A stretch of 52,105 nt of DNA from Caballeronia mineralivorans PML1(12) (GTDB lineage: Bacteria > Pseudomonadota > Gammaproteobacteria > Burkholderiales > Burkholderiaceae), in the NCBI RefSeq assembly GCF_001028175.1, contig NZ_AEJF01000079.1:1-52105 (forward strand), in the 5' to 3' direction. Made by a program: the position numbers and the translations under genes. Below the pieces are notes generated by a model. It had not been told where the DNA came from and ran no database searches. It saw only the letters and a list, made by a program, of their open reading frames with translations. Below, one piece after another: positions 1 through 8,288 of this stretch (positions are counted from its first letter, which is position 1; every line of letters starts with the position of its first letter).

Positions 1-1
1 G

Positions 2-445
2 AGCGCCATGCGGCTACCGCCGTCCGTTCACGGCGAGGGCGATCACGGCTTTGTCCCCAGACTGATCAGCATCGCGCGCGAGAAGGGTGTGTCGGCCTAC
101 GTGGGCGACGGCATCAACCGCTGGCCCGCCGTGCATCGCTTCGATGCGGCCCGCGCCTACCGGCTCGCGCTTGAGCGCGGCGCCATCGATGGTCCCTATC
201 ATGCGGTCGCCGAGGAAGGCGTGCCGTTCAAGGCTATTGCCGAGGTGATCGGCCGCCGGCTCGGCATACCCGTTGTCGCCAAGTCCCACGACGACGCGGC
301 GGCACATTTCGGATGGTTCGGCATGTTTATCGGCGCAGACCTGCCGACATCAAGCGCACGGACCCGCGCCATGCTGGACTGGGCGCCAACCGGCCCAGAC
401 CTTCTCACCGACATCGACCAGCCGGGCTACTACGCGCATCCCTGA
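2..445 (+). CDS. SDR/epimerase-type NAD(P)-binding protein, C-terminal part
   Basis: The reading frame is open to the left edge, so the gene starts before the window; the first Met (position 8) is probably internal because the residues around it (SAMRLPPSVHG) look like the middle of an atypical SDR. The visible 147 or so residues correspond to the substrate-binding half of an NAD-dependent epimerase/dehydratase-like SDR: a PPSVHGEGDHGF segment, an HRFDAARAY segment and a C-terminal helix region ending YYAHP. The Rossmann nucleotide-binding half is outside the window. It is followed after 90 bp by another SDR on the same strand, which may form an operon. The substrate cannot be told from the sequence. 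Confidence 0.8.
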   Translation, partial: SAMRLPPSVHGEGDHGFVPRLISIAREKGVSAYVGDGINRWPAVHRFDAARAYRLALERGAIDGPYHAVAEEGVPFKAIAEVIGRRLGIPVVAKSHDDAAAHFGWFGMFIGADLPTSSARTRAMLDWAPTGPDLLTDIDQPGYYAHP

Positions 446-535
446 CGTTCGACGAAAGAGCGCCGCCAAGGATCAGCGTGGCGGCGGCTCTCCCGGCATT
501 CGCAACAAAGACCTCAGCTGCATAGGAGAACCAGG

Positions 536-1264
536 ATGACCGACACAGCGATGTCACTGGACGGAAAGCGCGTGGTTGTCATTGGCGGCGCGTCGGGAAT
601 CGGCTTCGCCGTTGCCGAACTCGCGCGCGCTCAGGGCGCCGCAGTTGTCATCGGATCGAGCGCCGAGGCGAACGTCAGTGCGGCCGTTGAGCGCCTGCCA
701 GGTGCGACCGGTCGTACCGTCGATCTGCGCGACGAGGCCAGCGTTGCCGGCTTCTTCGGAGCGCTCGGCGCGTTCGATCATCTGGCAATAACGGCAGGTG
801 ACTGGGGCGGATCGATGTTCTTCGCTTCCTCGCGAGACCTCGATCTGGCGCAGGCGCGAGAGCTCCTGGACGTACGCTTCTGGGGCGTGCTCGCGGCGGT
901 CAAGCGCGGCTGCCGGACGATCGCCCAGGACGGCTCGATCACGCTGACGAGCGGCATGCTCACGCATCGGCCGAGGAAAGGCGCGCCAATGCCGACCGCC
1001 CTTGGGGGAGCTCTCGAATACCTGACCCGCGGCCTGGCGATGGATCTCATCCCGGTGCGGGTCAACGCCGTGTGTCCGGGCATCGTCCTCACCGAGCATG
1101 TGAAGCAGATGCCGGAGGCAATGCTGCAGCCGATGGTAGCGCCCCTGCCCGTGCCCCGCGGCGCGGCGCCGGCGGAGGCCGCGAAGGCCTATGTGTACCT
1201 GATGCTCAACGGCTACGCGACGGGACAAATCCTGCCCGTCGACGGCGGCGGCTTGCTGGTCTGA
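536..1264 (+). CDS. Atypical short-chain dehydrogenase/reductase lacking YxxxK
   Basis: A 242-residue classical-length SDR. The N-terminal Rossmann motif is clear (VVVIGGASGIGFAVAELA, about residues 13-30), and a C-terminal VNAVCPGIV segment and an IL-PVDGGGLLV end are typical of FabG-like SDRs. The catalytic region is unusual: where YxxxK is expected, after the strand ending SGMLTHRPRKG, the sequence reads PTALGGALEYLTRGLA, so Tyr and Lys appear to be missing. Related SDRs with this loss exist. The start is supported by an AGGAG just upstream of the ATG. It may be co-transcribed with the upstream epimerase-like gene. It could be a divergent reductase or a non-catalytic NAD(P)-binding protein. 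Confidence 0.85.
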   Translation: MTDTAMSLDGKRVVVIGGASGIGFAVAELARAQGAAVVIGSSAEANVSAAVERLPGATGRTVDLRDEASVAGFFGALGAFDHLAITAGDWGGSMFFASSRDLDLAQARELLDVRFWGVLAAVKRGCRTIAQDGSITLTSGMLTHRPRKGAPMPTALGGALEYLTRGLAMDLIPVRVNAVCPGIVLTEHVKQMPEAMLQPMVAPLPVPRGAAPAEAAKAYVYLMLNGYATGQILPVDGGGLLV

Positions 1265-1536
1265 CAAGCCGCGTCAGAACGGCATCGGTATGGCGGAGGA
1301 TCGGATCCCGGCGTGATTGCGGGCGGTTGCGATACCGGACCTTGAAGGCGTCACGTGGGACCCGACCGAGCAGCGCTCGGGGCGCCAAACACTCGACAGA
1401 AATCGTCTTCAACCTCGCGCCGATCTCCAGAATTTACTAACCTTGTTAAAACAGAACCCCCAACGGAGTCCTGCCTTCCCTAAAGCACCCGACCCACTGG
1501 TGCCGGGATCCTTAACAAGTGGAGCATATTCATCCG

Positions 1537-2511
1537 ATGCCTAACGACATCCCAGAACCGCAAGCTGTTTGCAATTCCCTCACCCGCAGCGCCATTTTCA
1601 TTGTCGCCACGCTCAATCCCGGCCTCGAAAATGCAAGCACGGTGCGCGCGTTGTGCGGCGACATCGACGCTCTGGTTCGCGCGGTCGGCACGCGCGCTCC
1701 CACGGGCGAACTATCGTGCGTGTGCGGTTTCGGCTCCGACAGTTGGGACACGCTTTTCGGCGCGCCGCGCCCCGCGAACCTTCATACGTTCCGGGAGTTT
1801 GGCGAAGGCAAACGTCGCGCCATTGGCACGCCGGGCGATCTCCTGCTGCACATTCGCGCAGACCATATGGATCTCTGCTTTGAACTCGCCGCCCAATTGA
1901 TGGCGCGGTTAGGCGACGCGGTCTCAGTGGTCGATGAAGTACAAGGCTTTCGCTATTTCGACCTGCGCGACGTGTTGGGTTTCGTCGATGGCACGGAAAA
2001 CCCGAGGGGCCGCGAGGCGGCCGACTTCACTGCGATTGGCGATCAGGATCCAGCATTTGGGGGTGGCAGTTATGTGATGGTGCAGAAATACCTGCATGAC
2101 ATGGCTGGCTGGGACTCACTTTCAGTCGAGGCACAGGAACGCATTATCGGCCGCAAGAAATTGTCCGATGTCGAACTCGCCGAAGGGGTCAAGCCTTCGT
2201 CTTCGCACAGCTCACTGACGACGATCGAAAAGGACGGCCAGGAAGTGAAAATTCTGCGTCACAACATGGCATTCGGCCGCCCGGGCGCGGGCGAGTTCGG
2301 AACCTACTTCATCGGCTATGCCAGTTCGCCCGAGCCAATCGAGCAGATGCTCGAGAACATGTTTGTCGGACGCCCCCCCGGCAACTACGACCGGCTTCTC
2401 GATTACAGCCGCGCGGTCACCGGGGGCCTGTTTTTTGTTCCATCGGCCTCCTTGCTTGAGGCGCTCGCGGATCGCAACCCGCAGCTTTCGAGTAATGAAT
2501 CGGCGAGGTGA
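1537..2511 (+). CDS. DyP-type haem peroxidase (YfeX-like)
   Basis: A 324-residue dye-decolourising peroxidase. The hallmark GFVDGTENP motif, which carries the distal Asp, lies near residue 150. A likely proximal His sits in the KPSSSHSSLTTIEKDG segment, and the distal Arg is in KILRHNMAFGRPG. The C-terminal PVTGGLFFVPS also matches the YfeX-like class. The ATG at 1537 is chosen; an in-frame GTG at 1519 would add six residues, but a GGAG lying across that GTG fits better as the ribosome site for the ATG. No signal peptide is visible, so it is probably cytoplasmic. No encapsulin gene is nearby and no encapsulin-targeting tail is obvious. Confidence 0.93.
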   Translation: MPNDIPEPQAVCNSLTRSAIFIVATLNPGLENASTVRALCGDIDALVRAVGTRAPTGELSCVCGFGSDSWDTLFGAPRPANLHTFREFGEGKRRAIGTPGDLLLHIRADHMDLCFELAAQLMARLGDAVSVVDEVQGFRYFDLRDVLGFVDGTENPRGREAADFTAIGDQDPAFGGGSYVMVQKYLHDMAGWDSLSVEAQERIIGRKKLSDVELAEGVKPSSSHSSLTTIEKDGQEVKILRHNMAFGRPGAGEFGTYFIGYASSPEPIEQMLENMFVGRPPGNYDRLLDYSRAVTGGLFFVPSASLLEALADRNPQLSSNESAR

Positions 2512-2532
2512 AACGGTCATTCGCGCGGGCAG

Positions 2533-3393
2533 CTATGTATTTGCTACCAGCAGTTCCTCTGCATTGTTGGGCGGGCGCAGATCATCTGTCCTGCCCGCGA
2601 AGTAGCGCCGGGTAAGATCGGCGGCCGAGACGTGCTGTGCTTCTCTAAAGCCGGCTTCGTGGGCCAGCGCCAGGATTTCCGGCGGGGTGAAGAAGCTGAG
2701 GAAAGGTGTCCCGCTGGCTCGCGCGCCCTTCTCCGCCATCTCAAGCCCGGGACGTACCTCGGGGTCCGCCAGTTCCAGCGGGAGTAGGAACGTCATGGCG
2801 AGCGTCGACCCCGGAGCGAGAGCCGCGACTTGGCGCAGCGTGGCCGCGTTCGCCTCCTTGGTGAGATACATGCTGACGCCCGTGGAGACCACGATTGCCG
2901 GCTTGCTGTCATCGAAGCCGGCAGTCACGAGCCCGTCTCGCCAGCTCCCCCCTGCCTCGAAATCCACCGGCACGAAGTGCAGCCAGTCCGGGACGCCGAA
3001 GCCGAGCTCGATCAGGCGCTGACGCTTCCATGCCTGAGGACCTGGCTGGTCGATCTCGAACACCCTGAGGCGGGACGCGATCTCCGGCCTGCGCTGTGCG
3101 AAGCTGTCAAGGCCGGCGCCGAGGATGACATACTGACCAAGCCCGCGGCCGGCCTGTTCCACGACCAGGTCCTCAATGAAGCGAGCACGAGCCACGATCG
3201 ATGCGCGGAACGGACGCGTGAACTGCGGGTCCATGTCCCCGCGGCTACGCCAGCCCTCGTCCGGGGCCAGCAGCTTAAGGCCGATTTCGTCCTCCAGCAC
3301 ATGCGGCGGGGGGTCTGCCTCGACATGCAAAGCGCGCCACAAGGCGACTCGCGCTGCAGTGCTGTCTGGCGCTACATCTCGCTTGCCGTTCAT
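2533..3393 (-). CDS. SAM-dependent methyltransferase (TIGR00027/LCM-like)
   Basis: A 286-residue class I methyltransferase of the leucine-carboxyl-methyltransferase-like family common in actinobacteria and Burkholderia. The SAM-binding motif is seen as YVILGAGLDSFAQR, followed by an acidic loop FEIDQPGPQAWK that should contact the ribose; VVSTGVSMYLT is the usual post-motif strand. The ATG at 3393 has an AGGA about nine bases upstream; a TTG three codons earlier is possible. It converges on the DyP gene with 21 bp between them. The methyl acceptor is unknown; this family often methylates small polyketides or other carboxylates or hydroxyls. Confidence 0.88.
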   Translation of the reverse strand: MNGKRDVAPDSTAARVALWRALHVEADPPPHVLEDEIGLKLLAPDEGWRSRGDMDPQFTRPFRASIVARARFIEDLVVEQAGRGLGQYVILGAGLDSFAQRRPEIASRLRVFEIDQPGPQAWKRQRLIELGFGVPDWLHFVPVDFEAGGSWRDGLVTAGFDDSKPAIVVSTGVSMYLTKEANAATLRQVAALAPGSTLAMTFLLPLELADPEVRPGLEMAEKGARASGTPFLSFFTPPEILALAHEAGFREAQHVSAADLTRRYFAGRTDDLRPPNNAEELLVANT

Positions 3394-3718
3394 GACTTTC
3401 AATCCTGTTTGTTCGTCTTCGCCTCGGCCTTGCCCGGGATCAGCTTTACACCGTTGACTGACTGGCTCATCTGTTTATATCCCTTCTACATCCCGTTTAT
3501 GTCCGCGTTTTCGGGCCGGCGAAATGTGGGCCGTCGGCCCTTTCCGGTTGGCTTCAAAAATTGATCGATCTGCGCGGACGTCTCTTCATGGTGGCAGAGT
3601 TTGTCTTTCGCGATCGGCCGAAGGTGATCCTGAACAGACCTTCAGATTTACCCAAAGCGGGCGTTCGACGCTAGAGGTCTAAGTTTGATCGGATTATTTG
3701 CCACCGGCTTCGTCCGTT
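3394..3718. other. Intergenic region, no gene seen
   Basis: About 325 bp between two minus-strand genes. No convincing open frame. A short GGGCCGTCGGCCC self-complementary stretch occurs near 3530. It presumably holds the promoter of the methyltransferase gene. Confidence 0.5.
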
Positions 3719-4747
3719 TCATTGATCATCGTCATTTCCATCATGTTGCCGGCCTCCTCTCGACCGGACCGCGATCCCGCCCTGGGTGACTGGACCGGAG
3801 GTGGAGTCCTCGATGACCTGAGACGGCGCCACATTGCCCCTTGCCCCCGGCGCGAACGCGAGAATGCGCAGGTTCGGCTCGGCAACAAGGAGCCGCCCGT
3901 CCGAGGAGATGGCGATCTTGTTTCCCGGCAAGTCAGAGCCAGTGATTCCCGTGGCTGGACCGCTGATTGTCCGTACCGGCGGCACGTCGCCGTTCGCCTC
4001 GGTGGCGAAAACGCTCACCTGGATCTGCGTCTGGTCCGAGGTCTGGTTGTAGACGAATAACTCGTCCGTACGCGGATCGACAGCGATCGTGATGTTGTTC
4101 CTTGCGAAAAGTCCGGCCCCCGGCAGCAGGCCGGTTTTGCTACCCGTGAGGCTGCGCAGAAGCGGCGGCGAGGTAATGCTCCGACTCGTGCCAAGCGAGT
4201 CGATGATCGTCGCCCCCCGTATGTCATAACCCGCAATCAGCAGATTGTCGTCGCTGTCAATCGCAATGCTCACGTACTGGACGATATTCGGATCGGTAAT
4301 GTGAATCGGATTGGGTAAAGGCCCAGAGCTGTTGGCGGGAGCGACCAGCACCCCCGCCTCCGAGGGGCGAACGGTCAGGACGAAGTCGTTGAGGTGGGAA
4401 TCCACCGCGATGCTGAGCAGGTCATTTGTCATCGTCAACATGAACGACCGACTGGGCGCCTCATTGCCCTCGGCCTTCCGCGGAAAGATGTCGACCGTGC
4501 TGCTGGTAAGAAACTGCGCGACGTGAAAGGAGTCCTTCTTGTCGATCACCGTCGCTCCAGCGGTCATGAGCGTGGTGAGCGGCCCTTGCAGCACCTGGCA
4601 GGGCTCGGTCGCTCCGTTGGCGCGCAAGGAGTAACCGCGAATCTGATCAACGAAAACGTGGAAGACGGCGTCGTTGGGGCAGGCGGCGTGCGCCAGTGGG
4701 ACCCCGAACAGCATACTGACGACGGCGACACATAGCGCGGGTTTCAT
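3719..4747 (-). CDS. Secreted beta-propeller/NHL-like protein, function unknown
   Basis: A 342-residue protein with a clear Sec signal peptide (hydrophobic core followed by PLAHA, cleavage near residue 21). The mature part has recurring strands of the type IAVDSxxND, IAIDSDDNLLIAGYD, IAVDPRTDELFVYN and IAISSDGRLLVAEPN, spaced as in NHL or SMP-30-like propellers. The interleaved GxNxAPxRxIxG segments are typical of this group. The C terminus is a short Gly/Arg/Asp-rich tail. An AGGAGG lies six bases before the ATG. It is probably periplasmic or extracellular. No catalytic residues can be assigned; a structural or binding role is as likely as an enzymatic one. Confidence 0.75.
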   Translation of the reverse strand: MKPALCVAVVSMLFGVPLAHAACPNDAVFHVFVDQIRGYSLRANGATEPCQVLQGPLTTLMTAGATVIDKKDSFHVAQFLTSSTVDIFPRKAEGNEAPSRSFMLTMTNDLLSIAVDSHLNDFVLTVRPSEAGVLVAPANSSGPLPNPIHITDPNIVQYVSIAIDSDDNLLIAGYDIRGATIIDSLGTSRSITSPPLLRSLTGSKTGLLPGAGLFARNNITIAVDPRTDELFVYNQTSDQTQIQVSVFATEANGDVPPVRTISGPATGITGSDLPGNKIAISSDGRLLVAEPNLRILAFAPGARGNVAPSQVIEDSTSGPVTQGGIAVRSRGGRQHDGNDDDQ

Positions 4748-5160
4748 GACACGCCTCCTAGGTCATATTGTGCGAATGCGCCAATTAAGCATAGACCCCG
4801 GGCGGAGGCCGAACGGAGTTCCGGCAGTTGTAACCTGTGTTTTGGCGGGCGATGCGAGGGAACACCCATCGATATCGAACGGTAGTCCGGTGTGCTAACG
4901 TGTTATGGCCGTATGTCGCATATGAATGACCGGTTTTTTAACGCATGATTGGCTCGTTCAGGCCAGCAACGAACGGTCGGAACGCCTGTCTGAGCGGCTC
5001 GAATTGGCCGATTCCAGAAGTTCCTTTTCGCACGCAAGGAAGCTGGCGAGCAGGTCGCCCGCCCTGCAACTTGCAATGAGGCTGTCTGCGTTTTGCCGCC
5101 GCGACAAAGAAACTATTAATTCACAGCGGAAAAACGGTCCGGCAGCGCCCGTGGTGCGTG
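4748..5160. other. Intergenic region, no gene seen
   Basis: About 410 bp between two minus-strand genes. Short frames here lack family features and codon bias. The segment near 5000 contains TTGGCCGATTCCAG, resembling the degenerate GGCCGA-type elements in other gaps of this window. It should carry the promoter of the secreted protein gene at 3719-4747. Confidence 0.5.
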
Positions 5161-6138
5161 TCAAAACGATTCGCCAACCATCTCTTCACTCTTGCGCCAG
5201 AGCGCGTCGGCGGCTGCAGCGTCAAGCGCATAGCGTCGAACGCCTTCGCTGACGGGTGTAATGACAACATCGTCGGCAACGACTTCGCTCACATGGCAGT
5301 TCTCGCAATATCTACCTCCAATGTCTTCGGCCGACGCCACCACGGCGGCCCATACCGAAGTCGCGGCACCCTGCGGGACAGTCTTGAACTGGAAGGGCCC
5401 TTTCCCTTCTGACGCAAGCTGACTGTTGATCCTTTCCAGAAGCACCGTCATTTGGCCTTCGTCCATGTGACGGCCCAGTTCTGTTCGAATCCCGCCGGGA
5501 TGAACTGCGGCTGTCCGAACGCCGCGCCCCCGATGTCGCTGATCGAATGCAACCGCAAAAAGGATATTCGCCGTCTTGGCGCGCCCATATGCAAGGAACG
5601 GGTCGTAAGGCGTACGCTCAAAGCCGGGGTCGTCGAGGTCCACGTTCGCGAAACGGTGCCCTGACGATGCCAGTACAATCACTCGACCGTCGGACGGGAT
5701 CAGCGAGGCCAGGCGATTCACGAGCACAAAATGTCCCAGATGATTCGTACCGAACTGCGTTTCGAATCCGTCTGCTGTTTTGCCAAAGGGCGTCGCCATC
5801 ACGCCCGCATTCGCAATAATGACGTCAAGGGGTTTGCCTTCCTCTTGCAACTTGTCGGCGCAAGCCCGGACGCTCCCAAGGCTGGCGAGATCCAATGACA
5901 GCAGGTCGATGCTACCTCCCGCCGTGGCCGCTTCGCGCCGCGCTTCAGCAATCGCCTGCTTTGCTTTTTCCAGATCTCTGGCTGCCCCGATAACATTCGC
6001 CCCGCGCGCTGCGAGTGCCCGCGCCGTCTCCACGCCCAGCCCCGCGGAAACACCCGATACAAGAATTCGCTTGCCATGAAGATCGACGCCTGAGAGCACG
6101 TCGTCTGTCGTCGAAGTTGCACTAAATTTCTCAGCCAT
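5161..6138 (-). CDS. SDR oxidoreductase (retinol-dehydrogenase-like)
   Basis: A 325-residue SDR of the longer retinol dehydrogenase/protochlorophyllide-reductase-like type. The NAD(P) motif is ILVSGVSAGLGVETARAL (about residues 25-42), the NAG strand is VIIANAGVMATPFG, the Ser strand is VIVLASSGHRF, and the catalytic YxxxK is YGRAKTAN. The AVHPGGIRTELGRHM loop follows. The C-terminal extension ends with ADALWRKSEEMVG, usual for this subgroup. The ATG is preceded by GGAG. It is divergent from the tetR gene at 6260; the gap carries two copies of a CGGAG-N5-CTCCG operator, so this SDR is very likely the repressor's target. The substrate is unknown. Confidence 0.92.
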   Translation of the reverse strand: MAEKFSATSTTDDVLSGVDLHGKRILVSGVSAGLGVETARALAARGANVIGAARDLEKAKQAIAEARREAATAGGSIDLLSLDLASLGSVRACADKLQEEGKPLDVIIANAGVMATPFGKTADGFETQFGTNHLGHFVLVNRLASLIPSDGRVIVLASSGHRFANVDLDDPGFERTPYDPFLAYGRAKTANILFAVAFDQRHRGRGVRTAAVHPGGIRTELGRHMDEGQMTVLLERINSQLASEGKGPFQFKTVPQGAATSVWAAVVASAEDIGGRYCENCHVSEVVADDVVITPVSEGVRRYALDAAAADALWRKSEEMVGESF

Positions 6139-6184
6139 GTTTGCCGCTCCATCACAATAAAATTGACGCCATTCCCGGCCCGGG

Positions 6185-6237
6185 ATAAAACGGAGCTTCC
6201 CTCCGCTTTATCAGATACTAAACGGAGCCGACCTCCG
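6185..6237. promoter_or_regulatory. Tandem palindromic operators for the TetR regulator
   Basis: Two copies of CGGAG-N5-CTCCG lie at 6191-6205 and 6223-6237, exactly 32 bp apart (three helical turns). The first is part of a longer palindrome, 6185-6211, with ATAAA and TTTAT outer arms and one mismatched pair. They sit between the divergent SDR (start 6138) and tetR (start 6260) genes, where a TetR dimer pair would shut off both promoters. Confidence 0.75.
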
Positions 6238-6259
6238 CTTGCAAGCATTCAAGGTGTAA

Positions 6260-6838
6260 ATGAACGATTCGACGCCAAAAGAACGGAAACCCAGAGCCGA
6301 TGCGCTCCGCAATCGCGAGCGCATCCTCGAAGAAGCGAAAAGGGCGTTCACACGGGCGGGGGGCGACATCAGCCTCGAGGATGTCGCGCGCCAAGCGGGC
6401 GTCGGTCCCGGCACGCTCTACCGGCACTTTCCCACTCGCGAGGCGCTACTTGAGAGTGTCTATCGCGCCGAGGTGGCGAAGCTGGCGGAGGAAGAGCAAA
6501 GGCTGTCCGATTCGCTGTCCGCGCTTGATGCGTTGCGGTCCTGGATGTTGCTTTTCATCGACTACATCGCTACGAAGAAGATCATCGCGCCCGCATTGAA
6601 TTCAATCGTCGGAGGTCCGACGAAACTCTTCGAATCGTCCGGCGCCCAGATCAAGGACGCGATCCAGTCGCTCGTTGCGCGCGCGATCGCCAGCGGCGAC
6701 ATCCGCTCCGATCTTGAACCACTGGATCTCCTTCGCGCTCTCGTAGGCGTTTCAAATGTCGCGTCGGCCCCCGACTGGCAGCAAAGTGCAAAAAGGCTAG
6801 TGGATATCCTGTTGCTCGGATCGCGCCCGCCGGAGTAA
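6260..6838 (+). CDS. TetR-family transcriptional regulator
   Basis: A 192-residue TetR repressor. The N-terminal HTH is textbook: RERILEEAKRAFTRAGGDI, then LEDVARQAGVGPGTLYRHF at about residues 36-54, with the TLYRHFPTREALL recognition-helix signature. The C-terminal ligand domain is all-helical and not diagnostic. The gene is divergent from the SDR at 5161-6138, and two matched palindromes occupy the shared promoter region, so autoregulation plus control of the SDR is the simple model. It is followed by a perfect hairpin and the convergent NTF2-like gene. Confidence 0.95.
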   Translation: MNDSTPKERKPRADALRNRERILEEAKRAFTRAGGDISLEDVARQAGVGPGTLYRHFPTREALLESVYRAEVAKLAEEEQRLSDSLSALDALRSWMLLFIDYIATKKIIAPALNSIVGGPTKLFESSGAQIKDAIQSLVARAIASGDIRSDLEPLDLLRALVGVSNVASAPDWQQSAKRLVDILLLGSRPPE

Positions 6839-6890
6839 TTTCCGTAGCCGACCCTTTATAGATAGTCCGTCCCGCTTTCATCGACACTGG

Positions 6891-6918
6891 TGGGACTGGC
6901 AGCGAGCTGCCAGTCCCA
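6891..6918. terminator. Perfect hairpin between convergent genes
   Basis: TGGGACTGGCAGC and its exact complement GCTGCCAGTCCCA form a 13-bp stem (effectively 12 bp with a four-base loop). It lies between the ends of tetR (plus) and the NTF2-like gene (minus). There is no T-run on either side, so it is a stable hairpin that may act as a weak bidirectional terminator or an mRNA 3' end stabiliser. Confidence 0.5.
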
Positions 6919-6929
6919 TAGCGACCCGT

Positions 6930-7292
6930 TTAGGGCAGCGTGTCGAAGAAGAGATAAACGGCGGCTATACGGCCTTCCCGGGCAACGATGAAGTCAGTTC
7001 CAGCGTAAGCTGGAGCCTCACCTGGACGGCCGGATACCCATCGGATCCGCCCGCCATCGCCCGACACATCGGGCTCGGCGATTGGCTGGTACTGGAAGTC
7101 AGGGTGAGTTGCCTTGATCACGCCCGCGATCCGATCGATCTCGTCACGGCCGCGGTAGGTGCCCGTGTTGGGGTCATGGAACACGCAATCCTCGGTGAAA
7201 ATTTCGTCGATGACCGCGCGCCGGCGCACGGGATCGTTCTCACCGAAGACGTCGAGATTGCGTCTCAGTAGGGTCGAAATACTGTTGGACAT
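6930..7292 (-). CDS. NTF2-like (SnoaL-type) protein
   Basis: A 120-residue small alpha+beta barrel protein. The pattern FTEDCVFHDPNTGTYRGRDE followed by RWVSGRPG and FIVAREGRIAAVYLFFD is characteristic of nuclear transport factor 2-like/SnoaL-like domains. A strong AAGGAGG precedes the ATG. Proteins of this fold act as small isomerases, hydrolases or ligand-binding pockets; nothing here fixes the activity. It lies between a TetR/SDR module and a GST gene on the same strand, 65 bp downstream of the GST start, so GST and this protein may be co-expressed. Confidence 0.85.
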   Translation of the reverse strand: MSNSISTLLRRNLDVFGENDPVRRRAVIDEIFTEDCVFHDPNTGTYRGRDEIDRIAGVIKATHPDFQYQPIAEPDVSGDGGRIRWVSGRPGEAPAYAGTDFIVAREGRIAAVYLFFDTLP

Positions 7293-7357
7293 TGGCTGCC
7301 TCCTTAAGGCAAGTAGTTGTCTCTCAAGCGCCTACCACTTGAAATCGATGCTATGGA

Positions 7358-7987
7358 TCACTCAGCAAGCGCCAAGGTCTTTGCGATGCCTCTGGCGACC
7401 GCAGGTCGAGCCGAGATCTCGGCGTACCACCGAGCGACGAATGGGAACTTGTCGAGGGTTGCACCGACCGCCTGATGGCGCCACGCCCACCCGAAATGGG
7501 CGATGTCCGCAATACTGTAGGCGTCACCTGCAACGTACCGTTGATGCTTAAGGCCGTGATTGAGCACGCCCAGCGCCCGGTCAACCTCCGATAGCGCGCG
7601 CGCTTGGGCCTCGGGTTGGGGCGGCAACTGAATCGCGATCAGAAACGCCTGGAGGAACGCCGGGCTGAGGCCGGACGCGTGGAAGAAGAGTTGCTCGAAG
7701 ACCTTGCCCCGTTGGGGGCCATTCTTCGGAAGAAGTTGTCCGGTCTTCTCAGCAAGGTAGACCAAGATCGCGGCGGATTCGCTGAGGACCACATCGCCAT
7801 CTCCGAGAACGGAACGGTCGATGAGAACGGGGACTTTCGCGTTGGGATTCATCGCCTTGAAGGCGTCGGTCTTCTGCTCGCCCTCGCGCAGGTTGACGGG
7901 AACGAGCCGATAGTCGAGCTCCATCTCTTCCAATGCAATCGGGACTTTGACGCTGTTGGGCGTGGAGAATGCGAGAACTTCAATCAT
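7358..7987 (-). CDS. Glutathione S-transferase family protein
   Basis: A 209-residue GST with an N-terminal thioredoxin-like domain (EVLAFSTPNSVKVPIALEEM, AKVPVLID with the cis-Pro, and the gamma-Glu-binding SESAAILVYLAE) and an all-helical C-terminal domain containing SIADIAHFGWAW. The ATG at 7987 is preferred over an in-frame start 39 bases further upstream because the family begins at this point and an AGGAAA lies upstream. It is cytoplasmic. It directly follows the remnant of an SDR on the same strand, suggesting a deletion removed the SDR's 3' part and left the GST. Confidence 0.92.
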   Translation of the reverse strand: MIEVLAFSTPNSVKVPIALEEMELDYRLVPVNLREGEQKTDAFKAMNPNAKVPVLIDRSVLGDGDVVLSESAAILVYLAEKTGQLLPKNGPQRGKVFEQLFFHASGLSPAFLQAFLIAIQLPPQPEAQARALSEVDRALGVLNHGLKHQRYVAGDAYSIADIAHFGWAWRHQAVGATLDKFPFVARWYAEISARPAVARGIAKTLALAE

Positions 7988-8001
7988 TGTCGTATTTTTT
8001 C

Positions 8002-8196
8002 CTAGTGGCGGACTGGAGCGGCCCACGGCCCGATCACGGCAACGGCCGCATCGAGCTCGGCTTGACGGCAGCCGGTAACAAAGACCTGCGCGCCTTCAGT
8101 TGCGAAACGCCTGGCGGTGGCTAGGCCAATGCCGGTTGTGCCGGCGACGACGACGACGACGACGACGGCAATTTTTCCTTCGAGTCTGCGTACCAC
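8002..8196 (-). pseudogene. Truncated SDR remnant with expanded Val tract
   Basis: Sixty-four codons matching the N terminus of a glucose-1-dehydrogenase/FabG-like [13 protein letters not shown], then [33 protein letters not shown]. The frame ends just after the second beta-alpha unit, so the catalytic domain is gone. The first beta strand is interrupted by extra valines encoded by a run of (GTC/CGA) repeats, which would disturb the dinucleotide fold. It lies 14 bp upstream of the GST start, so its former promoter may now serve the GST gene. Confidence 0.75.
8145..8165. repeat. (CGA)7 trinucleotide repeat
   Basis: Seven perfect CGA units, read as GTC (Val) on the minus strand, inside the SDR remnant. 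Slippage-type expansion is the simplest explanation. Confidence 0.95.
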
Positions 8197-8239
8197 GATC
8201 TATCTCCTAAGTGGGGTGAGACAAATCTATGGCGGGATG

Positions 8240-8255
8240 CTATTTTTCGAAATAG
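8240..8255. promoter_or_regulatory. Palindrome upstream of lysR
   Basis: CTATTT-TTCG-AAATAG is a perfect 6-bp inverted repeat with a 4-base centre, 33 bp before the lysR ATG at 8289 and between the divergent SDR remnant/GST and lysR. It is a candidate site for the LysR regulator. Confidence 0.4.
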
Positions 8256-8288
8256 AAATGAATGAAAACCATCGTTGCAGGATTGTCG

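Noticed and set aside
554..1267. Minus-strand open frame opposite the second SDR
   Set aside because: The opposite strand encodes a clear SDR with conserved motifs; this frame has no family features.
1537..2511. DyP peroxidase as an encapsulin cargo
   Set aside because: No encapsulin gene nearby and no targeting-type C-terminal extension.
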